NCBI GenBank assembly: GCA_937893605.1
Contig: CALBGG010000014.1
Location: forward strand, 1-8,536
DNA length: 8,536 bases
Source of the DNA: an uncultured Clostridia bacterium
GTDB taxonomy: Bacteria > Bacillota > Clostridia > Oscillospirales > Oscillospiraceae
Reading direction: 5' to 3'
This document shows positions 1-6,528 of the stretch, in pieces (the stretch's first letter is position 1; the number at the start of each line of letters is the position of its first letter). The notes under the pieces are model-generated. The model did no database searches, was not told the DNA's origin, and saw only the letters and a program-made list of their open reading frames with translations. The translations under genes were made by a program, and so were the position numbers.

Positions 1-65
1 TGATGCGCCTTTCCACAGAGCGCAGAAAATACTTTGACATAAAAAAAGAGGATGATAAGTCATGA
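1..65 (+). CDS. C-terminal end of an unidentified upstream gene (partial)
   Basis: The reading frame whose codons begin at position 3 is open from the window edge to a TGA at 63-65. It encodes a charged tail, MRLSTERRKYFDIKKEDDKS. The TGA overlaps the ATG of the DAHP synthase gene (62-64) as ATGA, the classic signature of translationally coupled operon genes. The GAGG at 48-51, which serves the next gene, lies inside this frame. Codon choice is unremarkable and compatible with coding. Too little remains to identify the product. From context it may be another aromatic-amino-acid or shikimate gene, but that is a guess. The alternative is that this is only a short chance open frame in a leader region. 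Confidence 0.45.
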   Translation, partial: MRLSTERRKYFDIKKEDDKS

Positions 66-1090
66 ATATGGAATTTAAGAGGAAAATGCCGACGCCGCAG
101 GCGGTAAAGGAAATGTACCCCATAACTCCGGAGCTTGCCGAGAGAAAAAAGGCGACGGATATAGCGCTCAGAAAAATATTCACCGGCGAGGACGACAGAC
201 TGCTGCTTGTTATAGGCCCCTGCTCTGCCGACCGCGAGGACTCGGTGCTCGATTACATCTCGCGTCTGCGCCGCGTTCAGGAGAAGGTCGAGGACAAGAT
301 CCTCATCGTTCCGCGCGTTTACACCAATAAGCCCCGCACTACCGGCGACGGCTATAAGGGTATGCTCCATCAGCCCGACCCCAACAGCTCGCCGGATATG
401 CTCCGAGGCCTGATAGCTATACGCAAGATGCACATGAAGGTGCTCGCCGAAACCGGCTTTTCCTGCGCCGACGAGATGCTGTACCCGGAAAATCACCACT
501 ACCTGTCGGACATGCTCAGCTATGTCGCCGTCGGCGCAAGATCGGTCGAAAACCAGCTGCACAGGCTCACTGCCAGCGGCCTTGATCTGCCGGTAGGCAT
601 GAAAAACCCCACGAGCGGCGATCTTTCCGTTATGATGAACTCCATCACCGCCGCCCAGCATCCGCACACCTTTGTTTACTCCAACTGGGAGGTGCAGAGC
701 AAGGGCAATCCGCTTGCGCACGCCATTCTTCGCGGCTCGTCGAATAAGTATGGCAGAACGATACCCAACTATCACTACGAGGATATTAAGCTCCTGTGCG
801 AGCTGTACGCGAAAAGCGGCCTTAAAAACCCGGCCGTCGTTATCGACACGAACCACTCAAACTCCGGCAAGCAATGGAATGAGCAGCCGCGCATAGCAAA
901 GGAGATACTCCACAGCACGCGCCACTCGGATGATATTCTGCACCTTGTCAAGGGGCTTATGATCGAGTCCTATATCGAAGACGGCAATCAGAAGCCCGAC
1001 GGCGGCGTTTACGGCAAGAGCATAACAGACGCCTGCCTCGGCTGGGATAAGACCGAAAGGCTCATCTACGAGCTGGCGGATCTGAGATAA
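62..1090 (+). CDS. aroG: 3-deoxy-7-phosphoheptulonate synthase (DAHP synthase, type I, AroG/F/H class)
   Basis: A cytoplasmic, metal-dependent aldolase that condenses phosphoenolpyruvate with erythrose 4-phosphate, the committed step of the shikimate pathway to aromatic amino acids. The 342 residues are close to the roughly 350 of the E. coli isozymes and span the whole TIM barrel. Visible motifs are GPCSAD at 52-57 (metal-ligand Cys54), KPRTTGDGYKG at 90-100, GARSVENQLHR at 158-168 and VGMKNPTSGD at 178-187 (Lys181). Further on are ILRGSSNKYGR at 222-232, DTNHSNSGK at 262-270 (His265), MIES at 300-303 (Glu302) and SITDACLGW at 320-328 (Asp323). Cys, His, Glu and Asp correspond to the four metal ligands of E. 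coli AroG. The short insert in the ILRG...IPNY loop differs from the enterobacterial form. No fused chorismate mutase or ACT domain is present, so any feedback control would come from the catalytic fold itself; the effector cannot be read from sequence. The start is set by the ATGA overlap with the upstream frame and a GAGG 10 nt upstream. The isozyme letter is uncertain. Confidence 0.96.
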   Translation: MNMEFKRKMPTPQAVKEMYPITPELAERKKATDIALRKIFTGEDDRLLLVIGPCSADREDSVLDYISRLRRVQEKVEDKILIVPRVYTNKPRTTGDGYKGMLHQPDPNSSPDMLRGLIAIRKMHMKVLAETGFSCADEMLYPENHHYLSDMLSYVAVGARSVENQLHRLTASGLDLPVGMKNPTSGDLSVMMNSITAAQHPHTFVYSNWEVQSKGNPLAHAILRGSSNKYGRTIPNYHYEDIKLLCELYAKSGLKNPAVVIDTNHSNSGKQWNEQPRIAKEILHSTRHSDDILHLVKGLMIESYIEDGNQKPDGGVYGKSITDACLGWDKTERLIYELADLR

Positions 1091-1125
1091 AATATAAATA
1101 CAAAATATTTGAAAGGGGAATCACT

Positions 1126-2316
1126 ATGATAGCAAAGAAAATGCTCGCACTCGGAAAAGGCGAGAACGCGATAAGGGATATCGCCGCCTACGGCGACGTG
1201 CGCCGCAGCGAGATAGGCAGCGAAAATGTTTTTGATTTCAGCATAGGCAACCCCAATGTTCCCGCGCCCGAAAAGGTGAAGAACACGCTCATCGAGCTTC
1301 TGCAGAATGAGGAGAGCCTCACCCTGCACGGCTACACCGCGGCTCCCGGTTCTATGGCCGCGAGAAAAGCAGCCGCGGCGCAGGAGAGCAAAAGAGCGGG
1401 CTATGAGATACCGGCAGAGAGCATATACCTCACCTCCGGCGCGTCCTCGTCACTGTCGATAGTCATGTCTGCGCTCGTCAGCGAGGGCGAGAAGGTCGCG
1501 GTCCTGGCGCCGTTTTTCCCGGAATACAAGGTCTTTGCCGAAAATGCCGGAGCGGAGGTAATAACAGTTCCCCCGGCGGGCGACGATATGCAGCCGTTCA
1601 TGGCCTCGTTCGAGGACGCCGTAGAGCAGGGCGTTGCGGCGGTCATCATCAATTCGCCGAACAATCCATCGGGCGCAATACTCAGCGAGCAGACGCTCAG
1701 GGTCATGTCGAAGATCCTTCAGGTCGCGCAGGAGGAGCAGGGCAGGAGCATATACCTCATCGCCGACGAGCCGTACCGTGAGCTTGTATACGGCGATGTG
1801 CAGGTGCCGTTTGTGCCGAGTATCTACAGCAACACCATCGTTTGCTACTCCTACTCCAAGAGTCTGTCGCTGCCCGGCGAGCGCCTTGGCTATATCATGG
1901 TGCCGCCCTGCGTGAAGGACAGCGGCGACGTTTTCGCCGCCGTCTGCGGTGCGGGCAGGGCGCTCGGTTATGTCTGTGCGCCGAGCCTCATGCAGCACAT
2001 GCTCGCAAAATGCGCCGATGTGAAGCCGGATATCGCGAGCTACGCCAAAAACCGCGACACGCTCTACGATGCTCTCAGCTCCATGGGCTTTGACTGCGTA
2101 AAGCCGGACGGCGCGTTTTATCTGTTTATAAAAGCGCCGAAGGGCGACAGCGCATCCGAGTTCTGCGAGAAGGCAAAGCGGTTTGAGATACTGATGGTTC
2201 CGTCGGACAGCTTCGGCGTCGAGGGCTATGCCCGCCTTGCCTACTGCGTGTCCGAAAAGACCGCCGAGGCTTCGCTCCCGGCATTCAAAAAGCTCGCCGA
2301 GGCTTACGGCCTGTAA
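1126..2316 (+). CDS. Pyridoxal-phosphate-dependent aminotransferase, class I/II (aspartate/aromatic type)
   Basis: A fold-type I PLP aminotransferase of 396 residues, the normal family length, predicted to be cytoplasmic. Visible landmarks are SGASSSL at 104-110 (cofactor phosphate region), NSPNNPSG at 176-183 (Asn180, near the PLP O3'), and DEPY at 214-217 (Asp214 pairs with the pyridine nitrogen). SYSKSLSLPGERLGY at 242-256 carries the Schiff-base Lys245 and a phosphate-binding Arg253. YARLAYC at 368-374 carries Arg370, equivalent to the substrate alpha-carboxylate arginine. All core catalytic residues are therefore present. The start is preceded by AAAGGGGA with 7 nt spacing. It lies 35 nt after the DAHP synthase with no terminator between them, so the two are probably co-transcribed. 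That context favours a final transamination to phenylalanine or tyrosine, but aspartate aminotransferase or another amino-acid specificity fits the sequence equally well. A terminator follows directly. Confidence 0.93.
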   Translation: MIAKKMLALGKGENAIRDIAAYGDVRRSEIGSENVFDFSIGNPNVPAPEKVKNTLIELLQNEESLTLHGYTAAPGSMAARKAAAAQESKRAGYEIPAESIYLTSGASSSLSIVMSALVSEGEKVAVLAPFFPEYKVFAENAGAEVITVPPAGDDMQPFMASFEDAVEQGVAAVIINSPNNPSGAILSEQTLRVMSKILQVAQEEQGRSIYLIADEPYRELVYGDVQVPFVPSIYSNTIVCYSYSKSLSLPGERLGYIMVPPCVKDSGDVFAAVCGAGRALGYVCAPSLMQHMLAKCADVKPDIASYAKNRDTLYDALSSMGFDCVKPDGAFYLFIKAPKGDSASEFCEKAKRFEILMVPSDSFGVEGYARLAYCVSEKTAEASLPAFKKLAEAYGL

Positions 2317-2329
2317 AACCGAATAAAAC

Positions 2330-2368
2330 AAAACTGCTCCGTATAAAAATTCATACGGAGCAGTTTTT
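2330..2368. terminator. Bidirectional intrinsic terminator between convergent operons
   Basis: A perfect 15-bp stem (2330-2344 paired with 2353-2367) closes an 8-nt loop. The right arm runs into a T5 tract on the + strand, and the A-rich left flank gives a T-rich tract on the - strand. It sits 13 nt after the aminotransferase stop and 12 nt beyond the stop of the large permease on the opposite strand. It therefore probably terminates both the aro/aminotransferase transcript and the five-gene exporter transcript. Confidence 0.93.
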
Positions 2369-2380
2369 ATCGGCTATATC

Positions 2381-3976
2381 TCACAGATATCTGAATATCT
2401 CGCTGCCGCGGGTGTTTATCCATTTAAGCTCCAGTGCGGCCAAAATACCGAGCACTGCAATGGCGATAGCCAGAAACGCAATAGAGCCGAGCTTTGAGTA
2501 AAGCAGATAGCAGCCCACGCCGAGAACGGCCGCGATGACAAAGCCGCCGAGCATCGCGATTAGAACGCCTATGCTCTGCTTGACGGCGACAGCCTCGGTC
2601 TGCCAGTTAAGGTTCGGGTTTTTGAGGTTTATGACAAGGCCGAAGGCGGCGATAAACAGCGTAAATACGATAGGCAGAGCGACGCACAGAAGACCGGTCA
2701 CAAAATCGGGGCGGAACGTGATGCAGACGCAGACAGAGCAGAAAAGCTCAGGGGTAACGGTCAGCAGCATGTGGAGCCTGAGCTTTGCGTGCAGCACCTC
2801 CCGGGGGCTTACGGGCAGCGACTGCGCTATCCACAGGTTCTTGCCCTCAAGGGAAACCGAAGGGGCGGTAAGGTCGTTCAAGGCGGCGATAATGCATATG
2901 CCGATGGCCATCATGACGGTTAGAGAATCATCGGAGAAGGGGAGCATGCCCACGAGTTCGATGAGATCCGGCCCCTTTATGAGAAGCAGCGCACCTGCGA
3001 TGATGAGTATGGGCGTGCCGAGGGCGCAGTTGAGCATGTATGTAGGGCTTGCGAGAAAACGCGAAAGCTCGCGGTGCAGCAGCGCCGACGATGCGCTGCG
3101 CATTTTCGCCGTCTGTGCGCGGTATTCGCGCCTTGCGGCTCTGTCTGAGGTCGTTGCGATCTTGATAAAGTTGCGTGCGAGGATACGGTATGTGATGATA
3201 AAGAGTATGCCTACAGCGAGCGTTACATACAGCATCGAAAGCACGCCGCCCCGGCCGCAATCGCCGATGATGTACAGGACATAGGCAGAGTCCATGATCT
3301 TATCGCCGACGGTGAGGGCGTTTACGATGAGCTCCTGAAGAAGCTCGTAGGCGTTAAAGCAGACAAAGTAGTAAAGCCCGAAGAATACGAGCGAGAGGAT
3401 AACGATTATGAGCGACTTGCTCTTAAGGCGCACGCTTATTTTTGCGACCACCCAGCCGAGAAGGCAGGAGAGAATAAAGACGAATACGCTCACCAAAACG
3501 GTCAGCAGCAGTGCGCCGACAACACCCGAAAACGCGGGCTGCGCAATTACGAAATAAACGATGACAGTCGGCAGCATGACGACCGCGCTGAACATCAGTC
3601 CCATTAGATACACACCCGTAAGGCGCGAGATGAGGACATACTTCGTCGGGATCGGCAGCGAGAGCATGAGATCATTGTCCTTGGCCTTGTAAAGGCTTGA
3701 ATATGTGTTGAAAACGCTGCCGAACACGCCCAAAAACAGCGCCATGAGCGTCATAATGTCAAAATACAGCCAGTCAAGCCCCATGCCGACAAAGGGCTTG
3801 CAAATCGAAACGGCCAGACAGGTGAAGATGCCGCCGATCACGACGACCATCAAAAGCGCATACAGCACGATCAGCAGCACGGCTGAGGCCTTGGAGCGGG
3901 TCTTGCCCTTTTTGCTGTCATAGAAAAGGCTGCTGTTGAGCTCATAAAGCTGCTTTCTTAAAAGGATCTTCAGCAT
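2381..3976 (-). CDS. Large ABC exporter permease, about 12 TM segments (ABC-2 superfamily, putative ABC_export type)
   Basis: The integral membrane partner of the ATPase encoded just upstream. The 531 residues contain about twelve hydrophobic stretches, roughly 31-56, 66-88, 119-145, 149-178, 188-209, 247-268, 312-334, 350-367, 400-420, 425-450, 466-492 and 497-517. There is no signal peptide and no large soluble domain. A basic cytoplasmic linker lies at about 268-300. The two halves look related. LRKQLYELNSSLFY (6-19) resembles LHRELSRFLASPTY (300-313), and the loop NDLMLSLPIPTKYVLISRL (101-119) resembles KNLWIAQSLPVSPREVLHAKL (379-399). This suggests a fused or duplicated 2x6-TM permease able to pair with an ATPase dimer on its own. 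The start codon lies inside the ATPase gene (7-nt overlap), with a GGAGG 7 nt upstream, which indicates translational coupling. The exported substrate is unknown; a peptide, lipid or antibiotic are all possible. Confidence 0.85.
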   Translation of the reverse strand: MLKILLRKQLYELNSSLFYDSKKGKTRSKASAVLLIVLYALLMVVVIGGIFTCLAVSICKPFVGMGLDWLYFDIMTLMALFLGVFGSVFNTYSSLYKAKDNDLMLSLPIPTKYVLISRLTGVYLMGLMFSAVVMLPTVIVYFVIAQPAFSGVVGALLLTVLVSVFVFILSCLLGWVVAKISVRLKSKSLIIVILSLVFFGLYYFVCFNAYELLQELIVNALTVGDKIMDSAYVLYIIGDCGRGGVLSMLYVTLAVGILFIITYRILARNFIKIATTSDRAARREYRAQTAKMRSASSALLHRELSRFLASPTYMLNCALGTPILIIAGALLLIKGPDLIELVGMLPFSDDSLTVMMAIGICIIAALNDLTAPSVSLEGKNLWIAQSLPVSPREVLHAKLRLHMLLTVTPELFCSVCVCITFRPDFVTGLLCVALPIVFTLFIAAFGLVINLKNPNLNWQTEAVAVKQSIGVLIAMLGGFVIAAVLGVGCYLLYSKLGSIAFLAIAIAVLGILAALELKWINTRGSEIFRYL

Positions 3977-4683
3977 GATGTGTCCTCCAGCTCAAGGAAC
4001 ACTTCCTCAAGGCTGTCATCGCCCTTGACCTCGGCCATGGTGCCCGAGCGGATGAGCTTGCCGCTTTTTATTATGGCGACCTGGTCGCAGAGCTTTTCGG
4101 CGACCTCGAGAACATGGGTCGAGAAGAAGATCGCGCCGCCTTCGTCGCACAGCTCGCGCATCATTCCCTTGAGTATGTGTGCGGCCTTCGGGTCGAGTCC
4201 GACGAAGGGCTCATCCATGATGATGAGCTTCGGCGAGTGTATCCATGCGGAGATGATGGCAAGCTTCTGCTTCATGCCGTGCGAGTAGGCCGATATCGGC
4301 TGCGCAAGATCCTTTGTCAGCTCAAAGAGCCCGGCATATTTTTCGATGCGCGCCTTCCTGTCCTCTGGGCTCACGCCGAAGATATCGGCAATGAAATTGA
4401 GGTACTTTATGCCCGTCATGTACTCGTAAAGATCGGGGTTATCGGGTATGTAGGCCAGCACCCTTTTGCAGGCTATGGGATCGTCCTTTATCGACACGCC
4501 GTTAATGCGTATCTCGCCCTTGTCGAAGTCGAGGATGCCGACAACGGCCTTGAGGGTCGTTGTTTTACCCGCGCCGTTATGGCCGATAAAGCCGTAGATT
4601 GTTCCCGGTGCTATGCGCAGGCTGAGATCGTCCACGGCCTTCTTCTCGCCGTAGCATTTTGTAAGTCCTTTAATTTCGAGCAT
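3970..4683 (-). CDS. ABC transporter ATP-binding protein (divergent ABC-2 exporter ATPase, BcrA/EcsA-like)
   Basis: The cytoplasmic ATPase that should power the 12-TM permease encoded next to it. With the start chosen here it has 237 residues. Walker A is GHNGAGKTT (34-42), the signature is the variant YSHGM (133-137), Walker B is LIIMDEP (153-159), the D-loop region is VGLDP (161-165) and the switch histidine is His190 in STHVLE. The usual Q-loop glutamine is absent; the segment reads AYIPDNPDLYEYMT (77-90), as in the EcsA/BcrA-like branch. An in-frame ATG 30 nt upstream (4713) was rejected. It would overlap the previous gene and has no ribosome binding site, whereas the ATG at 4683 follows AAAGGAGG with 7 nt spacing and begins MLEIKGLTKCYG, the canonical start of ABC ATPases. 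It lies 16 nt after the upstream permease stop and overlaps the downstream permease by 7 nt. Confidence 0.93.
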   Translation of the reverse strand: MLEIKGLTKCYGEKKAVDDLSLRIAPGTIYGFIGHNGAGKTTTLKAVVGILDFDKGEIRINGVSIKDDPIACKRVLAYIPDNPDLYEYMTGIKYLNFIADIFGVSPEDRKARIEKYAGLFELTKDLAQPISAYSHGMKQKLAIISAWIHSPKLIIMDEPFVGLDPKAAHILKGMMRELCDEGGAIFFSTHVLEVAEKLCDQVAIIKSGKLIRSGTMAEVKGDDSLEEVFLELEDTSC

Positions 4684-4690
4684 TGTTCTG

Positions 4691-4698
4691 CCTCCTTT
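4691..4698 (-). promoter_or_regulatory. Ribosome binding site that fixes the start of the second ATPase
   Basis: AAAGGAGG read on the - strand lies in the 16-nt gap after the TAA of the 6-TM permease (4702-4700), and 7 nt before the ATG at 4683. It supports a 237-residue product rather than the 247-residue open frame that starts at 4713. Confidence 0.9.
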
Positions 4699-4699
4699 A

Positions 4700-5605
4700 T
4701 TATCTGTCACCATACCTTGGCTTGCACAGCGCGTTTATGAGAATATACGCCGCCGTTACGACCACGACCGAGCCGACGACGATGAGGTACATTGCGCCCT
4801 GCGAGACGGCCTCGCCGGAGAAATATATGTTGCAGTCGACGCCGTCGCGTATCGCATCGAGCACCTGTTCCGGCACGCCGGCATCGCCCATCTCTCCGAG
4901 CGCACCGCGCATCCAGTGGTTATGCAGAAGGCTCGTTGCATAGGTGCCTGGAAGGAAGGACAGCACCTTTTGCAGCCCCTCGGAGAAGTTAGACATGGGC
5001 ATATACGCGCCGCATATGAAGCCGTAGCAGGCGCTTACGAGCGTGCCTACGGCGGACATCTGCCCCTGCGTCGTCAGAAAATAATGCAGGCAGGAGGAAA
5101 GCGCCGTACCGAACAACGTCAGCAGAAAAACGTCAAGCAGAATAAGCGCAATGTCCGTGCCGCTTAAATACCAGCCCTGACTGTAGGTGTACAAAAAGCA
5201 CAGACCGCAGGTGACAAGGCACACGATGAGCGTGGCGGCGGCGGACGCTGCAAAATAGCCCATGGCCAGCACGCTGCGCTTTACCGGCGTTACCGTGAGG
5301 TCACGCACGGAGCCCGTGACCTTATCCTGTATCATGAGAAGATTCGAGCAGAAGGCGATCGTCACGCAGCAGACGGCCAGGATCGACGAGGCAAGCTGCC
5401 CCGCGACAACGCCGTCAATGATGCTTTCCGAGAGCGTAAAGCCCGCAGGCAGCGCGGAAACGAAGCTTTCGCGATAGATATTAGAAAGAAAGCTGACGTA
5501 CAGAATGAGCAGGATCACGGGGGTTATCAGCGAGGAAAAGAACATGCCCTTGTCCTTGAAAAAAAGCTTTGCGTTGCGCTTCGTCAGGATAAAAAGAGTT
5601 TTCAT
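4700..5605 (-). CDS. ABC-2 type exporter permease, 6 TM segments (DrrB/NodJ-like)
   Basis: The membrane subunit of the first exporter in this operon. The 301 residues carry six hydrophobic segments at about 22-40, 66-92, 113-138, 152-173, 185-205 and 271-293, the standard ABC-2 topology. The loop after TM2 has MIQDKVTGSVRDLTVTPV (91-108), where such permeases typically read E-[KR]-x-x-G-T-x-x-x-L-x-V-[ST]-P. The segment GAYMPMSNF...LSFLPGTYATSLL (199-227) matches the conserved ABC-2 region after TM5. A moderately long extracytoplasmic loop spans about 206-270. The start overlaps the stop of the ATPase gene as ATGA, and a GGAGGTGA ribosome binding site sits inside the ATPase coding sequence. 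Probably two copies assemble with a dimer of that ATPase. The substrate is not predictable; relatives export drugs, polysaccharides, lipids or peptides. Confidence 0.92.
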   Translation of the reverse strand: MKTLFILTKRNAKLFFKDKGMFFSSLITPVILLILYVSFLSNIYRESFVSALPAGFTLSESIIDGVVAGQLASSILAVCCVTIAFCSNLLMIQDKVTGSVRDLTVTPVKRSVLAMGYFAASAAATLIVCLVTCGLCFLYTYSQGWYLSGTDIALILLDVFLLTLFGTALSSCLHYFLTTQGQMSAVGTLVSACYGFICGAYMPMSNFSEGLQKVLSFLPGTYATSLLHNHWMRGALGEMGDAGVPEQVLDAIRDGVDCNIYFSGEAVSQGAMYLIVVGSVVVVTAAYILINALCKPRYGDR

Positions 5606-6519
5606 TTTTCCTCACCTCCCGCAAGAGCCTTGCCCGTTACGGCAAGGAAAACATCGTCCATTTTGCCCTTTGTGATCTCAAAATCGTTAAAAAGCTCGGG
5701 GTGCTCGATGATGAGCTTGGTTGCGGCGGCGGTGTTCGGAACGGACACGCGGTACGCGTCGCGCAGAGCTTCATATTTTAAACCGAGCGCGTCGAGCGCG
5801 TCGGGCTGCACGCCGTAAAGGGTCATATAGTCGCCGGTGTAGGCGTTTTTGAGAGCCAGAGGCGTGCCCTCGGCGGCGATGCGGCCGCTGTCGAGAATGA
5901 TGACGTAGTCCGCATCGGCGGCCTCCTCCATGTAGTGCGTCGTGAGAAAAACGGTCATGTTTTCCGTCTCGCGCAGCGAGCGCACGACGTTCCACAGAAG
6001 CTTTCGCGTCTGCGGATCAAGGCCGGTCGTCGGCTCGTCAAGGATGAGTATCTCGGGTCTGTGCAGCAGGGCGCGGGCAATATCTATCCTGCGGCGCTGA
6101 CCGCCGGAGAGCTTTCCGACGCTGCGGCCGAGCAGATCCGAAAAATCAAGAAGCTCGCACAGCTCCTTGAGCCGAGCCTCAAACGCCTTGCCCGTTATTC
6201 CGTACAGTGCTGCGCGGCTTTCAAGATTATCGCGCACCGACAGAGGTTTATCCAGGACACTTCCCTGGAACACGACACCGAGTCTGCGCGTTATTTCGGG
6301 AATGTCTCTATCCGCGTCGAGACCGGAGATCTTCACACTGCCGCTGTCGGCCTTAAGCTGGCCGCACATGATGGAGATGGTCGTGCTTTTTCCCGCGCCG
6401 TTTACACCGAGAAAGGCGAACAGCTCGCCGGGGCTGACGTGAAAGGAAAGGTCGCTGACGGCCTTAACACTGCCGAAGGCTTTATTAAGATGAGATATCT
6501 CGATTATATGCTGATCCAT
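5602..6519 (-). CDS. ABC transporter ATP-binding protein (DrrA-like)
   Basis: The cytoplasmic ATPase of the first exporter, 305 residues, with every catalytic element intact. Walker A is GVNGAGKST (38-46), the Q-loop is VVFQ (Gln85), and the signature is LSGGQRRRIDIARAL (137-151). Walker B is LILDEP (158-163), followed by TTGLDP as D-loop and the switch histidine His195 in TTHYMEEA. The roughly 85-residue C-terminal tail ends in ITKGKMDDVFLAVTGK (282-297), like the [TS]LDDVFLxLTG tail of the DrrA daunorubicin-resistance branch of multidrug ABC ATPases. The start at 6519 follows AAGGAG with 5 nt spacing. That site overlaps the TAA of the regulator gene, and the intergenic gap is 9 nt. The gene end overlaps the permease start by 4 nt. 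It is an exporter ATPase with high confidence; the link to a particular drug is not supported. Confidence 0.96.
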   Translation of the reverse strand: MDQHIIEISHLNKAFGSVKAVSDLSFHVSPGELFAFLGVNGAGKSTTISIMCGQLKADSGSVKISGLDADRDIPEITRRLGVVFQGSVLDKPLSVRDNLESRAALYGITGKAFEARLKELCELLDFSDLLGRSVGKLSGGQRRRIDIARALLHRPEILILDEPTTGLDPQTRKLLWNVVRSLRETENMTVFLTTHYMEEAADADYVIILDSGRIAAEGTPLALKNAYTGDYMTLYGVQPDALDALGLKYEALRDAYRVSVPNTAAATKLIIEHPELFNDFEITKGKMDDVFLAVTGKALAGGEEK

Positions 6520-6528
6520 AAGCTCTCC

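Noticed and set aside
34..60. TTGACA at 34-39 as the -35 of a promoter for the DAHP synthase
   Set aside because: No acceptable -10 lies at 16-18 nt, and such a promoter would start transcription at or inside the coding region. The overlap with an upstream frame suggests read-through from outside.
1450..2331. Long - strand open frame (293 codons) opposite the aminotransferase gene
   Set aside because: It lies antisense to a clear enzyme gene, reads as Arg/His/Leu-rich low-quality protein with no recognisable motif, and arises from the GC-biased third positions of the real gene.
4684..4713. In-frame upstream ATG for the second ATPase (10 extra residues)
   Set aside because: It overlaps the preceding permease gene, lacks a ribosome binding site and adds residues foreign to ABC ATPases. 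The ATG at 4683 has an ideal AAAGGAGG.
5785..5802. Tandem 9-bp repeat GAGCGCGTC x2
   Set aside because: It lies within the first ATPase gene and encodes a repeated Asp-Ala-Leu. Two units in a coding region do not suggest a functional repeat.
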